Source: Chitinophaga sp. LS1 (lineage in GTDB: Bacteria > Bacteroidota > Bacteroidia > Chitinophagales > Chitinophagaceae). Taken from it: 64,000 nt of DNA. The stretch is taken from positions 4,652,501 through 4,716,500 of the forward strand of contig NZ_CP128362.1 of the NCBI RefSeq assembly GCF_034274695.1. Direction: 5' to 3'. The translations under genes were made by a program, and so were the position numbers. Within the stretch, counting starts at the first letter, position 1. The number at the start of each line of letters is the position of its first letter. This document shows, piece by piece, positions 42,818-52,290 of this stretch. Below the pieces are notes generated by a model. It was not told the origin of the DNA. It worked only from the letters and a program-made list of their open reading frames with translations, and made no database searches.

Positions 42818-43657
42818 ATGTCAGCTACTACAACAAAGCATCAGCGCCGGATGACGCGCAGTCTGTATTTATTCGTATTATTATTCAGCAACCAGGTCTG
42901 GGCACAAGCAGTCAACAAATCTTCTCCACCGTTCACTGCCAGATTGATGAACATCGAGGCCGCGGCCAACACCACGTTTAACTACAATACCAAACTAAAA
43001 AACGTTGCGCCCGTATCCAGGGTATTCCAGCTCTTCGCAGGATTGCCTCCCGGATGGAACGCGAATTTTAAGGTGGAAGGAATGTCGGTGACTTCTGTAA
43101 ACATTGATTCTAACAGAACCGCAGATGTTTCCATCGAAATCGTTCCTACACTGGATACCAAACCAGGTAAGTACGAAATCCCTATAACCGCACTGGTCGG
43201 CTCAGATTCCCTGAAACTAAACCTGGAAGCGGTGATCAAAGGTACCTATGGCGTTACCCTGACCACCCCCAGCGGCAAACTGAGTGAAGATGTAACGGAA
43301 GGCAGTACGAAAGAACTGCAACTGGTCATTAAAAACACAGGCACCATCGCACTGGACAACCTGGATCTCTCTGCACAGAATCCGTCTCAATGGCAACTCA
43401 CCTTTGCGCCTGCTAAGATCCTCCACCTGGAAGCCGGTGCCGACACCACTATCGTAGCGACCCTGCAGGTGCCAGACAAAACACTGGCCGGCGACTACAT
43501 GACCAACGTTACCGTAAGGAATAACAATGCCAATGCGAAAGCAGATTTTCGTATCACCGTCAAAACTTCTGTATTGACAGGCTGGCTGGGTCTGGTCATT
43601 ATCCTGATCGCCCTGGGCGCTGTTTATTTCCTTATCCGTAAATATGGCAGGCGATAG
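42818..43657 (+). CDS. NEW3-domain secreted/membrane-anchored protein of an ABC operon
   Basis: The ATG at 42818 gives 279 residues: signal peptide (SLYLFVLLFSNQVWAQ), two Ig-like NEW3 repeats (about 30-140 and 145-250; e.g. LPPGWNANFKVEGMSV with ADVSIEIVPTLDTKPGKYEI, and LVIKNTGTIALDNLDLSAQN with TLQVPDKTLAGDYMTNVTV) and a C-terminal membrane helix (WLGLVIILIALGAVYFLI) with basic tail. It lies six bases before the ABC ATPase gene. NEW3 proteins of this layout are often found with ABC-2 transporters; they probably form the periplasmic part. Confidence 0.85.
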   Translation: MSATTTKHQRRMTRSLYLFVLLFSNQVWAQAVNKSSPPFTARLMNIEAAANTTFNYNTKLKNVAPVSRVFQLFAGLPPGWNANFKVEGMSVTSVNIDSNRTADVSIEIVPTLDTKPGKYEIPITALVGSDSLKLNLEAVIKGTYGVTLTTPSGKLSEDVTEGSTKELQLVIKNTGTIALDNLDLSAQNPSQWQLTFAPAKILHLEAGADTTIVATLQVPDKTLAGDYMTNVTVRNNNANAKADFRITVKTSVLTGWLGLVIILIALGAVYFLIRKYGRR

Positions 43658-43663
43658 TACATT

Positions 43664-44677
43664 ATGGAACAACCAATCATAGAGATACATGGGTTATCCA
43701 AAACCTATGGGTCTTTGAAAGCCGTTGATAATCTCAACCTCACCATTCAGCAGGGAGAGATCTTCGGACTGCTGGGACCTAATGGCGCCGGAAAATCTAC
43801 CACTATATTAATGCTGCTGGGGCTCACAGAGCCTACAGCTGGTACCGCACATATCTGCGGATTGAATGCTTCCCGCAATCCAATTCCCGTAAAGCGAAAG
43901 GTGGGTTACATGCCGGACAACGTTGGGTTTTACAACGAACTCTCTGCTCTGGAAAACCTGAAATACATCGGCCGGTTGAATGGCATTCCCGAAGATGAAG
44001 TGGAAACTGCTGCCCGGGAAATGCTCATTTCCGTGGGCCTGGAAGCCGCCATTCACAAGAAAGCCGGCACCTTTTCCCGGGGTATGAAACAGCGACTGGG
44101 ACTGGCAGATGTATTGATCAAACGCCCGGAAGTGATCATTCTCGATGAACCTACTTTGGGAATTGATCCCGCAGGTGTAAAAGATTTTCTGGAACTGATC
44201 AGAAGGCTGAACCAGGAGCAGGGCATCACCATCCTCTTATCTTCTCATCACCTGCACCAGGTACAACAGGTATGCAGCAGAGTAGGCATTTTCGTAGGAG
44301 GACACCTGTTAGCCGACGGAAGTGTGGAAACACTGGCCGCTAACCTGTTCAAAGCAGATCCGCATGTAGTACAGGTCACGCTGCAAACCGCAGCAGGAGT
44401 TTCGGAACAGGACCTGCTGCAATTGCCGGGTGTAACAAAAGTAAACATCGTGGATGCCGCTGTGGAAATTTCCGGGCAGGCAGACATTACCCCCGACATT
44501 GTACGATACTTTGTACATAAAGGGTATGATGTAACCGGCGTGCAAAAACGGACGTATGGTCTGGATGAGATTTATCAACGTTATTTTGAAAATAATTTAA
44601 AGGAAAACGAGGTACAAAATGAAAAGTCTACTGGCTTATTCCAAAGGTCATTCCTTGGCAGGTTCAAAAAGCGTTAG
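43664..44677 (+). CDS. ABC transporter ATP-binding protein
   Basis: The 337-residue ATPase has Walker A GPNGAGKST (about 38-46), a Q-loop region, signature SRGMKQRLGLA (about 140), Walker B EVIILDEPTLGIDP (about 160) and the switch histidine in LSSHHLHQVQQVC. A C-terminal domain of about 110 residues is typical of ABC-2 type export ATPases (CcmA/NodI-like). Its end overlaps the permease gene by 58 bases in another frame, implying translational coupling. Confidence 0.93.
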   Translation: MEQPIIEIHGLSKTYGSLKAVDNLNLTIQQGEIFGLLGPNGAGKSTTILMLLGLTEPTAGTAHICGLNASRNPIPVKRKVGYMPDNVGFYNELSALENLKYIGRLNGIPEDEVETAAREMLISVGLEAAIHKKAGTFSRGMKQRLGLADVLIKRPEVIILDEPTLGIDPAGVKDFLELIRRLNQEQGITILLSSHHLHQVQQVCSRVGIFVGGHLLADGSVETLAANLFKADPHVVQVTLQTAAGVSEQDLLQLPGVTKVNIVDAAVEISGQADITPDIVRYFVHKGYDVTGVQKRTYGLDEIYQRYFENNLKENEVQNEKSTGLFQRSFLGRFKKR

Positions 44678-45620
44678 TCCTTTTTGGGTCATGGTAAAAA
44701 AGGAGGTGGCTGACCAGGTGCATAGCTGGCGGTTCATCATTATGGCCCTGTTGATCCTGCTCACCTGGATAGGATCGATGTATGTTTCGTTGTCCAATAT
44801 CAGGGCGGCGATGGAGAATGTACGGGAGCATGATACCGTGTATTTTTACCTGAAATTACTGACTACAACAGACCGGTCATTACCACCATTTCATGTATTC
44901 ATCGGTTTCTTAGGACCTTTGCTGGGCATTGCATTAGGCTTTGATGCGATCAATGCTGAGCAGAGCAATGGTACGCTGATCCGGTTGATGGCGCAACCTG
45001 TTTACAGAGATTCGTTGTTGAATGCAAAATTCACCGCTTCACTGATCGTAGTGAGTATCCTGTTCTTTTCGCTGAACATGCTGATGGTAGGCGGGGGCAT
45101 GCTGATCACCGGCGTACACATAGAAGGCGCTGAGTTTGTACGCATACTTTGCTTTGTAGTATTGAGTGTAATTTATGTGGCGTTCTGGCTGAACCTCTCC
45201 ATTCTATTATCAGTGAAGTTTAGGCAATCGGCTACTTCGGCATTGACAGCGATTGCCATCTGGTTGTTCTTTACGGTGTTTTATCCTATCCTGGTACAGA
45301 TTATCCTAAAAGGCATTTTGCCTGATCCGAATAGTCTGAGTCCGGAGCAAATGGTGATCTACAACCAGATCAGGCACAACTTCCTGCTTGTGGTACCAGG
45401 TCAGATGTATGCAGATGGAACGACAACGTTGTTAATGCCGGTGGTAAGGAGTATGGGACCTTTGTCGATGGAACAGATGGCGATGGCGGTGCCGTCACCC
45501 TTGCCATTGAGAGAGAGTCTGTTGATCACATGGCCGCAGGTAAGTGGGCTGATAGCGGCTACCGTGGCTTGCTTTGCCGTGTCTTACTGGTTGTTTATGA
45601 GAAGAGAAATCAGAACTTAA
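44619..45620 (+). CDS. ABC-2 type transporter permease
   Basis: The 333-residue protein has about six membrane segments (FIIMALLILLTWIGSMYV, VFIGFLGPLLGIALGF, ASLIVVSILFFSLNMLMVGGG, ILCFVVLSVIYVAFWLNLSILL, IAIWLFFTVFYPILVQIIL, GLIAATVACFAVSYWLFM) and the cytoplasmic FDAINAEQSNGTLIRLMAQPVYRDSLL, characteristic of GldF/NosY-like permeases. A large periplasmic loop follows the second segment. The start in the ATPase gene could be later (MVKKEVAD), which would remove the overlap. Substrate unknown. Confidence 0.88.
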   Translation: MKSLLAYSKGHSLAGSKSVSPFWVMVKKEVADQVHSWRFIIMALLILLTWIGSMYVSLSNIRAAMENVREHDTVYFYLKLLTTTDRSLPPFHVFIGFLGPLLGIALGFDAINAEQSNGTLIRLMAQPVYRDSLLNAKFTASLIVVSILFFSLNMLMVGGGMLITGVHIEGAEFVRILCFVVLSVIYVAFWLNLSILLSVKFRQSATSALTAIAIWLFFTVFYPILVQIILKGILPDPNSLSPEQMVIYNQIRHNFLLVVPGQMYADGTTTLLMPVVRSMGPLSMEQMAMAVPSPLPLRESLLITWPQVSGLIAATVACFAVSYWLFMRREIRT

Positions 45621-45659
45621 TGGTTGTCATTGTTTTGCATCAACCTTCTATAAGCTTCC

Positions 45660-45725
45660 TTCGACTGTTGTTCGATTGTTGTTCGACCGTTGTTCGACGC
45701 TTCTTCGACGCTTCTTCGACTGTTC
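45660..45725. repeat. 11-bp tandem repeat, six copies
   Basis: Six head-to-tail units of 11 bp: TTCGACTGTTG, TTCGATTGTTG, TTCGACCGTTG, TTCGACGCTTC twice, TTCGACTGTTC. It lies 40 bases after the permease stop. Confidence 0.8.
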
Positions 45726-45770
45726 TATAACCTACTACTGATTTCCAAACTGTTATAATAAAAAAAAGAG

Positions 45771-45930
45771 AATGTATCATAAGTAACAGGGAGGCCATGA
45801 GAATGGCATGTATGAGAATTCTCTCCATCTGGTACCCGAAAAAAAGGGGCCGTATCTTATTTTGAGGCGGCCCCTTTTCTCTGAAAATGGTTTTCATCCC
45901 CCGTTGGTGAATTCCCTCTTTCATGACTTT
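45771..45930 (+). repeat. Dispersed intergenic repeat, copy A, ending in a terminator hairpin
   Basis: The core (ATGTATCATAAGTAACAGGG, then ATGAGAAT, GAGAATTCTCTCCATC, GGTACCCGA) matches copies at 47525 and 58960 and more weakly 57091. It ends with a hairpin AAAAGGGGCCG (45842-45852) / CGGCCCCTTTT (45868-45878). The stretch after that, 45879-45927, matches copy D at 63706 in inverted orientation. Confidence 0.75.
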
Positions 45931-45988
45931 TTTATTGTATATTTCATTTGAATACCTAATATTCATTTATCTCTCAAAATTAACCGGC

Positions 45989-47503
45989 ATGAAAAGAACC
46001 CTTCTGCTACTTGGCCTATCCGTGCTCACACTCCTGCACGGCTGTACAAAGCCAGAATCTGAGCAAAGACTATCAGGTTCCTCCACGTTTAAAGCTGTCA
46101 CCGCCGCCAGCACTTCGGTCATCTTTACAAATCCTTTACCATCACTCGACAACGGTAGTTACTACGATCCATGGGTGATTAACATCGGCGGGTATTTTTA
46201 TTATTGTGGTTCCGACGGCGGGCGTTTATGGATTACAAAGTCGGCTACACTCGAAAACCTTTTACAGCAGACAAAGACTTACATTTTCACACCACCATCC
46301 GGCACGGGATATAGCGGGGAGCTCTGGGCGCCTGAGCTGCATTACCTGAATGGCAAATGGTATGTATACTTTGCTGCAGATGATGGTACAAATGCCAACC
46401 ACCGTATGTATGTACTGGAAGGTGGTACGGATGCCAGCAATCCATTGAACGGCACCTACAGCTACAAGACGAAGCTGAATGCCACTACTGATCGTTGGGC
46501 AATAGACGGCCATCCGTTTGTATACAACAGTCAGTTGTATTTTGTATGGTCAGGATGGGAAGGTACGACGAACGTATCCCAGTACCTCTACATCGCGAAG
46601 ATGAGTAACCCTTATACCATCGATGGGGAGAGGGTGGAAATATCCCGACCAGATTATTCATGGGAGCAGGTAGGCACACCTACGGTGAATGAAGGGCCTA
46701 CTTCCCTGATCAGCGGCAGCACGGTGAACATTATTTATTCTGCAAGTGGCAGCTGGACGAATGATTATTGTTTGGGACGGATCACCTGTACAAACGGGAA
46801 CCTGTTGTCCAAAGCTTCCTGGACAAAAAATTCAACGGCTGTATTTTCTAAGTTCGGGAATGTGTATGGTCCGGGTCATGCTTCTTTTGTGAAGTCACCG
46901 GATAATATCCAGAACTGGATCGTGTACCATGCGGCAAACAGTGATGGCAGTGGATGGGATAGAAGAGTGATGGCGCAGCAGTTTAGCTGGATAGGAGATG
47001 TACCTTTCTTTGGGTATCCGATAGAAAAAGGGATACCGGTACCTGCGCCTTCAATCGGACCTGCTTATGCAATGCCCATTGCGAATGGCACTTACCGGAT
47101 CAAATCAAAAGTGACTTCACAGTGTGTGGATGTACCGAATGCCGCTTCTACAGCTGGTTTACAGATCCAGGAGTATACGGATAACGGAACGAATGCACAG
47201 AAGTGGGTGTTTACCTCATTGGGCAATGGGTATTATACTATTACAAGTGTGGCGTCAGGGTTGAACCTGGATAATGCAGGTGCGTCTACAGCTGCGGGGA
47301 ATATTCTGATACAGTGGACGGACAATGGGAATGAGGCGCAGCATTGGAGAGTACAGGATATGGGTGGTGGATATTATAAACTCATCAATCAAAGGAGTTT
47401 GCTGGCGCTAAATGTACCGTATAGTAACCAGACCCCGGGTACGAAATTGGAGCAGTGGTATGAGAATCAGTATGACGCGGAGTTGTGGCAGATCATACCA
47501 TAA
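45989..47503 (+). CDS. GH43-family glycoside hydrolase lipoprotein with C-terminal ricin-type (CBM13) lectin domain
   Basis: The ATG at 45989 gives 504 residues with a lipobox LHGC (Cys19). Residues about 45-355 form a five-bladed GH43 propeller: catalytic base Asp60 in SYYDPWVINIGG, a pKa-modulating Asp in WAIDGHPFVY and the acid Glu in VNEGPTSLIS. Residues about 360-504 are a ricin-B-like trefoil with QxW repeats (NAQKWVF, EAQHWRV, DAELWQI). GH43 enzymes mostly release arabinose or xylose. A frame extension to 45923 is upstream of the signal peptide and unlikely. Confidence 0.9.
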   Translation: MKRTLLLLGLSVLTLLHGCTKPESEQRLSGSSTFKAVTAASTSVIFTNPLPSLDNGSYYDPWVINIGGYFYYCGSDGGRLWITKSATLENLLQQTKTYIFTPPSGTGYSGELWAPELHYLNGKWYVYFAADDGTNANHRMYVLEGGTDASNPLNGTYSYKTKLNATTDRWAIDGHPFVYNSQLYFVWSGWEGTTNVSQYLYIAKMSNPYTIDGERVEISRPDYSWEQVGTPTVNEGPTSLISGSTVNIIYSASGSWTNDYCLGRITCTNGNLLSKASWTKNSTAVFSKFGNVYGPGHASFVKSPDNIQNWIVYHAANSDGSGWDRRVMAQQFSWIGDVPFFGYPIEKGIPVPAPSIGPAYAMPIANGTYRIKSKVTSQCVDVPNAASTAGLQIQEYTDNGTNAQKWVFTSLGNGYYTITSVASGLNLDNAGASTAAGNILIQWTDNGNEAQHWRVQDMGGGYYKLINQRSLLALNVPYSNQTPGTKLEQWYENQYDAELWQIIP

Positions 47504-47524
47504 AGTGATTTATGTAGGGAAAGG

Positions 47525-47640
47525 GATGTATCATTAGTACCAGGAAGACAATGAGAATTACATGTACGAAAATTCTCTCCTTCAGGTGTACCCAAATAAA
47601 AAGGGGGCGTCTCGAAGTTTTGAGACGCCCCTTCCTTTTT
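47525..47640 (+). repeat. Dispersed intergenic repeat, copy B, ending in a terminator hairpin
   Basis: ATGTATCATTAGTACCAGGA, then ACAATGAGAAT, AAAATTCTCTCCTTCAGGTG, TACCCAAATAAAAA aligns with copy A. The hairpin is GGGGCGTCTC (47604-47613) / GAGACGCCCC (47622-47631) followed by TTCCTTTTT, a good terminator for the GH43 gene. Confidence 0.8.
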
Positions 47641-47802
47641 GTAAAAAAGATCGTCCCATAATAACTAATGTCTTTTTAATTGAATAGTAGTTACTTATAA
47701 ATCCTGTAGTCGTTTTGTAGTCGCGCTTGTAGTCCTACTGTGACCATGGTTATTTGGAAAGATACCCTTGCTCCCGGACATTTGTGCCTACAAATTCTTT
47801 AT

Positions 47803-50268
47803 ATGAAATACCGATTACTAGCCAGCTGTTTGTTACTCCTTACCGGAAGCATTAGGGCACAGCAAAAATACGAAGGCGGCTCCCTCTTTGTGCAGGGGTT
47901 TGCCAGAGTAATAGACCATGGACAATCTATTTATATCGACAGCACTGGCAAAATAGCTTTTGACACCATTTATAATGATAGAAGTCTCTCAGATGGTTGG
48001 GTAGACATCGACACCGTATACCTGCCACAAGACATTCTGCAGGTAGGCTTAAAAGGTAAACAGGGGGTGATGACAGTGTTGGGCAAATGGATATTGCCTC
48101 CCGAATATGATACCATTGACACGCAATCCGCTGAACAATGGACTGTAAAAAAAGATAATAAAGTAAGTCTGTATACCGCTAAAGGCTTTATACTCCCCTT
48201 CCGTTTTGAAGACAGTAATCAACTGGACAGCGCCTGGTTTGCCGTAAAGGAAAACGGGAAATGGGGCGTATACTATAAGGAAAAGGATCAATTGACCGTC
48301 CCTTATACTTACGAGGACATAGATTACTGTTATGGTTGCAACACCAAAGGCAATTACGTATTTGCCCAAAAAGATGGCAAATGGGGGGTGGTGAGTTTCA
48401 AAAACGAGATATTAGTGCCCTTTGAATATGATCACGAGCATATCAATATGCGGAGTGATGAATGGATAGAATCCCTCTATAAGGATTCCCGGAAGTACAG
48501 CATCAATCTCAAAACAAAGAAAGCAGAGGTAGATACCTGCGAATGTCTGCCAACAGAAGATCAGTCAAGTCTGGATACAGAGCTGGGCACCTACACCGGA
48601 CAGCGTAGAAATGGCAAATGGGGGTTGGTGAATGCACAGGGCAAATTGATCCTCGACCATGTATATGACGACATTAACAATTTCGGTGACAGCAGCGGGG
48701 TAGTGGGTATCGTCCGTAATGAAAAATATGGGGTGGCAGATAGTACCGGTAAGATCATTATTCCACTGGCGTATGATTATTGGGTGGAACCTCAATGTAA
48801 TGGAGCTGTATTTTTAGGAGAAAAAAACGGGAAAGGCATTGCATTTGACAAAACCGGGAAACAGATCTTAACCCAATACAGCCATTTTAATACAATGACC
48901 CTGGAAGATGGGACTAAGTTGCTTGGGATTGTGCAGGGTAAGTTAATGGGCTTTTATAACCCCGCCAGCGGCAAACTGATAGCTCCTAAGTACACCACCC
49001 TCAGTTATTATGGTGATGCACATTACCTCACAATCGGGATAGGTGACAAATATGGATATATCGACAAAGAAGGTAAAACTATCGTACCACCTATCTACGA
49101 TTACACAGATCTTCATTTCACAACAGGGAATGACCTGCTGGTAAAAGTGAACCTGAAAGATAAAATGGGCGTGTTTGATATCAAACAACAGAAAGTGATC
49201 ATCCCGCTCGTGTACGATTACATTGCCAACTATACAGACAGCACAATCCTGCAGGTGACCAAAAACGGGTTACATGGATTGTATGATATTTCAGGCAAGC
49301 TGCTTTGTCCGGTGAAATATAAAGACATCATTGCTTTTGATACCGTGTATTCCTATTTAAAGGCGAAGGATACATCAAAAGTAGAACTATTTAACAAGCG
49401 TACACATGAGCTGACAAAACTGCCATGGGATACCGCGTTTGTAGCATATGAAGGCCATTTGATGCTGGTATGGGAGCATGGAAAGAGTTTCATCTATGAT
49501 ATAGAGAAAAAGCAGCGGGTAGAAGGCGCTTATTCAAAAGGAGGTTACCCTGAATACCTGGGGTATTTTGCAAATCACCGTGCGAATATCCTGAAGAACA
49601 AAAAGTTTGGTTATATCGATCCGAAAGGAGATTTCGTGATCCAGCCTAAGTATGATTATATTTCTAATTTCCACAAAGGGGTAGCAGCGGTGTATGAATG
49701 TCTGGATACGGCAAATCGCATTTACAAATACGGCTATGTAGATTCAACAGGCCGGGAAATCGTACCGCTTATTTATGATGTACCGCAGGAGATCGTGCAG
49801 CGATTTACAGAAGAAGCTTTCTTTGGCGAGGAAGATGCAGAAACGCTGGTGCTGATGAAAAACGATGGCCGGAGAGGTCTGGCAGGGTTAAATGGCAGGA
49901 TTATATTGCCGGTGAACTACGATAACATCTCTCCTGAAAAACATGGCAAAGGTTACCTGGTTCAACAGGGAGATAAATTTGGTATCCTGGATACGAATGG
50001 CAACGAAATATTGAAAACCCAATATGTAAATATCATGCTCAATGAACTGGCAGGGTATGATGGCAGGGTATCATTTAGTTTTCCGGTAATGGCGAGAGAA
50101 GGTAATGATGATAACTGGATGTATATAAACGAGCATGGCAAATCGATTGGTGTGGATGTAGCAGCTTATGTAGATCTGAGATCATTGGATTGGGGAGAGT
50201 TACCGATGATAGACCCTCCGGTCGTGCCGGCGCCACCCGTGACAGGCGAAGATAAAGAGCCACAATAA
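47803..50268 (+). CDS. Secreted WG-repeat protein
   Basis: The ATG at 47803 gives 821 residues: a signal peptide (LLASCLLLLTGSIRAQQ) followed by about a dozen or more WG beta repeats. These recur as NGKWG(V/L)xxxxGxx(I/V)xPxYDxI, for example ENGKWGVYYKEKDQ, RNGKWGLVNAQGKLILDHVYD, GDKYGYIDKEGKTIVPPIYD and NDGRRGLAGLNGRIILPVNYD. WG-repeat proteins form extended beta structures and are thought to mediate binding; no enzyme motif is present. It sits between two GH43 genes on the same strand but has its own terminator. A GTG-started frame from 47740 is unlikely. Confidence 0.9.
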   Translation: MKYRLLASCLLLLTGSIRAQQKYEGGSLFVQGFARVIDHGQSIYIDSTGKIAFDTIYNDRSLSDGWVDIDTVYLPQDILQVGLKGKQGVMTVLGKWILPPEYDTIDTQSAEQWTVKKDNKVSLYTAKGFILPFRFEDSNQLDSAWFAVKENGKWGVYYKEKDQLTVPYTYEDIDYCYGCNTKGNYVFAQKDGKWGVVSFKNEILVPFEYDHEHINMRSDEWIESLYKDSRKYSINLKTKKAEVDTCECLPTEDQSSLDTELGTYTGQRRNGKWGLVNAQGKLILDHVYDDINNFGDSSGVVGIVRNEKYGVADSTGKIIIPLAYDYWVEPQCNGAVFLGEKNGKGIAFDKTGKQILTQYSHFNTMTLEDGTKLLGIVQGKLMGFYNPASGKLIAPKYTTLSYYGDAHYLTIGIGDKYGYIDKEGKTIVPPIYDYTDLHFTTGNDLLVKVNLKDKMGVFDIKQQKVIIPLVYDYIANYTDSTILQVTKNGLHGLYDISGKLLCPVKYKDIIAFDTVYSYLKAKDTSKVELFNKRTHELTKLPWDTAFVAYEGHLMLVWEHGKSFIYDIEKKQRVEGAYSKGGYPEYLGYFANHRANILKNKKFGYIDPKGDFVIQPKYDYISNFHKGVAAVYECLDTANRIYKYGYVDSTGREIVPLIYDVPQEIVQRFTEEAFFGEEDAETLVLMKNDGRRGLAGLNGRIILPVNYDNISPEKHGKGYLVQQGDKFGILDTNGNEILKTQYVNIMLNELAGYDGRVSFSFPVMAREGNDDNWMYINEHGKSIGVDVAAYVDLRSLDWGELPMIDPPVVPAPPVTGEDKEPQ

Positions 50269-50314
50269 AAAAATAGCACCTGGGAAGTGCTTAAATGACA
50301 ACTGTGACCCGAAT

Positions 50315-50352
50315 AAAAGGGAGTGTATCAAAAGTATGATACACTCCCTTTT
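50315..50352 (+). terminator. Intrinsic terminator after the WG-repeat gene
   Basis: A perfect 16-bp stem (AAAAGGGAGTGTATCA at 50315-50330 with 50337-50352) around AAAGTA, followed by ATTTTT. The sequence just before it, GTGACCCGAATAAAAGGG, and the GTGTATC core resemble the end of the dispersed repeat at 57091, so it may be a shortened member of that family. Confidence 0.85.
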
Positions 50353-50372
50353 ATTTTTACCTTTGATCCGTT

Positions 50373-52085
50373 ATGAAAAAGATACTCCTTTTCATCTGCT
50401 TATCCATCAGTATGGTGAGCCATGCACAGCAGGCCACTTACTGCAATCCTATCAATATTGACTATGGATATACACCTATTCCCGACTTTACGGAGTGGGG
50501 GAAACATAGGGCCACAGCAGACCCTGTCATTGTGAATTACAAAGGAACCTATTATTTGTTTTCGACAAATCAATGGGGCTATTGGTACAGCGCCGATATG
50601 GTGAACTGGACCTTTGTATCCAGGAAATTTCTGCGGCCCTGGAATAAAGGATACGATGAATTGTGTGCACCGGCAGTAGGTGTAGTGGGAGATACGATGA
50701 TTGTATTCGGGTCTACTTATACAAGGAACTTTACTTTATGGATGAGCACTTCGCCGAAGGAGAATGTCTGGAAACCATTGGTGGATTCATTTGAAATAGG
50801 CGGTTGGGATCCTGCATTCTTTACTGATGATGATGGTCGCTTGTATATGTATAATGGGAGTAGTAACAGGTATCCTTTGTATGGCGTAGAACTGGATCGT
50901 ACAAGTTTTAAACCGATCGGAACACGGCAGGAAATGTATTTGTTGGAGCCCTGGAGATATGGTTGGCAGCGGTTTGGAGAGCATATGGATAATACCTTCC
51001 TGGATCCGTTTATTGAAGGTGCCTGGATGACGAAACATCATGGTAAATATTATCTGCAATATGGCGCACCGGGTACAGAAATGAGCGGGTATGCAGATGG
51101 GGTGATTGCAGGCCCTGCACCACTGGGAAATATCTTCACACCCCAATCAGATCCATTGTCATTCAAAGCAGGTGGCTTTGCAAGAGGTGCAGGGCATGGT
51201 GCTACATTTACAGATAACAAAGGTGCATACTGGCATGTGAGCACAATGGGCATCAGTGTGAAAAATAATTTTGAACGCAGGATCGGGATCTGGCCTGCGG
51301 GATTTGATCAGGATGATGTGATGTATTGTAATACAGCCTTTGGCGATTACCCGCATTATACAAATGGTGATTTTACCGGGTGGATGTTGTTGAATTATAA
51401 CAAGCCGGTAACGGTATCTTCTACATTAGGGCGTTATACTGCCAACAATGCGGTAGATGAGGATATTAAAACCTATTGGAGTGCTGCCAGTGGCGATGCC
51501 GGAGAGTGGATACAAACTGATTTGGGCGCTGTGGCTATGGTCAATGCAGTGCAGATAAACTATGCGGACCAGGATGCCACTTTTTTAGGGAAGCAGACGG
51601 ATATTTATCATCAGTATAAATTGATGTATTCATTAGATGGAAAGAAATGGGTGTCATTAATCGATAAAAGTAAAAATAAAACGGATGTGCCGCATGATTA
51701 TGTCGCATTCGTCACGCCCCTAAAAGCCAGGTATATCAGGCTGGAAAATGTACATATGCCAACCGGCAAGTTTGCCATCAGTGGTTTGCGGGTATTTGGA
51801 AATGCTTTAGGACGCAAACCCGCTCAACCGGAAAACCTTATCGTGCTGCGTACAGAAAAAGATAAACGGAGTGCATGGGTAAAATGGAAGCCAGCTACGG
51901 ATGCTTATGCCTATAATATATACTATGGTACATCACCTGGTAAGTTGTATACAAATATCATGGTATACAATGCAAATGAATACTGGTTAAAAACGCTGGA
52001 TACGGAAAAGATTTATTATTTTACAATAGAAGCCATTAATGAAAATGGGGTATCGGACAAGACCAATGTGCTGAAGGTCGAATAA
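50373..52085 (+). CDS. Secreted GH43-family hydrolase with F5/8 type C and fibronectin III domains
   Basis: The 570-residue protein has a signal peptide (SISMVSHAQ), a GH43 propeller (about 22-330; ATADPVIVNYKGTYYLFS with the base Asp, EIGGWDPAFFTDDDGRLYMY, and DPFIEGAWMTKHHGKYYLQY with the acid Glu), a discoidin/F5-8C module (about 345-475, AVDEDIKTYWSAASGDAGEW, then RYIRLENVHMP) and an FN3 domain to the end. The order suggests an arabinan- or xylan-type exo-enzyme held on substrate by the lectin-like module. It is followed by about 200 bases without a clear feature. Confidence 0.88.
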   Translation: MKKILLFICLSISMVSHAQQATYCNPINIDYGYTPIPDFTEWGKHRATADPVIVNYKGTYYLFSTNQWGYWYSADMVNWTFVSRKFLRPWNKGYDELCAPAVGVVGDTMIVFGSTYTRNFTLWMSTSPKENVWKPLVDSFEIGGWDPAFFTDDDGRLYMYNGSSNRYPLYGVELDRTSFKPIGTRQEMYLLEPWRYGWQRFGEHMDNTFLDPFIEGAWMTKHHGKYYLQYGAPGTEMSGYADGVIAGPAPLGNIFTPQSDPLSFKAGGFARGAGHGATFTDNKGAYWHVSTMGISVKNNFERRIGIWPAGFDQDDVMYCNTAFGDYPHYTNGDFTGWMLLNYNKPVTVSSTLGRYTANNAVDEDIKTYWSAASGDAGEWIQTDLGAVAMVNAVQINYADQDATFLGKQTDIYHQYKLMYSLDGKKWVSLIDKSKNKTDVPHDYVAFVTPLKARYIRLENVHMPTGKFAISGLRVFGNALGRKPAQPENLIVLRTEKDKRSAWVKWKPATDAYAYNIYYGTSPGKLYTNIMVYNANEYWLKTLDTEKIYYFTIEAINENGVSDKTNVLKVE

Positions 52086-52290
52086 TCACCACAGGATGAG
52101 ATGCTGAAGAACGCTCTTAAGTATATAAATACCCATTAAGAATGATACATCTCAGCTCCCTGCCAACCTTACATCATACATAATAGGTTGCTAACGATTT
52201 TGGACCGATTATCCTATTAATACGCCGTTTATTACAAGCTGAAAAACCATTTGAATTTCATCTTTGCATTGTTAAACAACACAATTGAAG

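Noticed and set aside
45640..45966. 108-codon minus-strand open frame
   Set aside because: It is made of the 11-bp array and dispersed repeat copy A. A similar piece (MKExIxQRGMKTIF) at 63740 comes from the same repeat, not from a protein family.
50315..50352. Operator palindrome in front of the second GH43 gene
   Set aside because: The long perfect stem followed by ATTTTT is better explained as a terminator.
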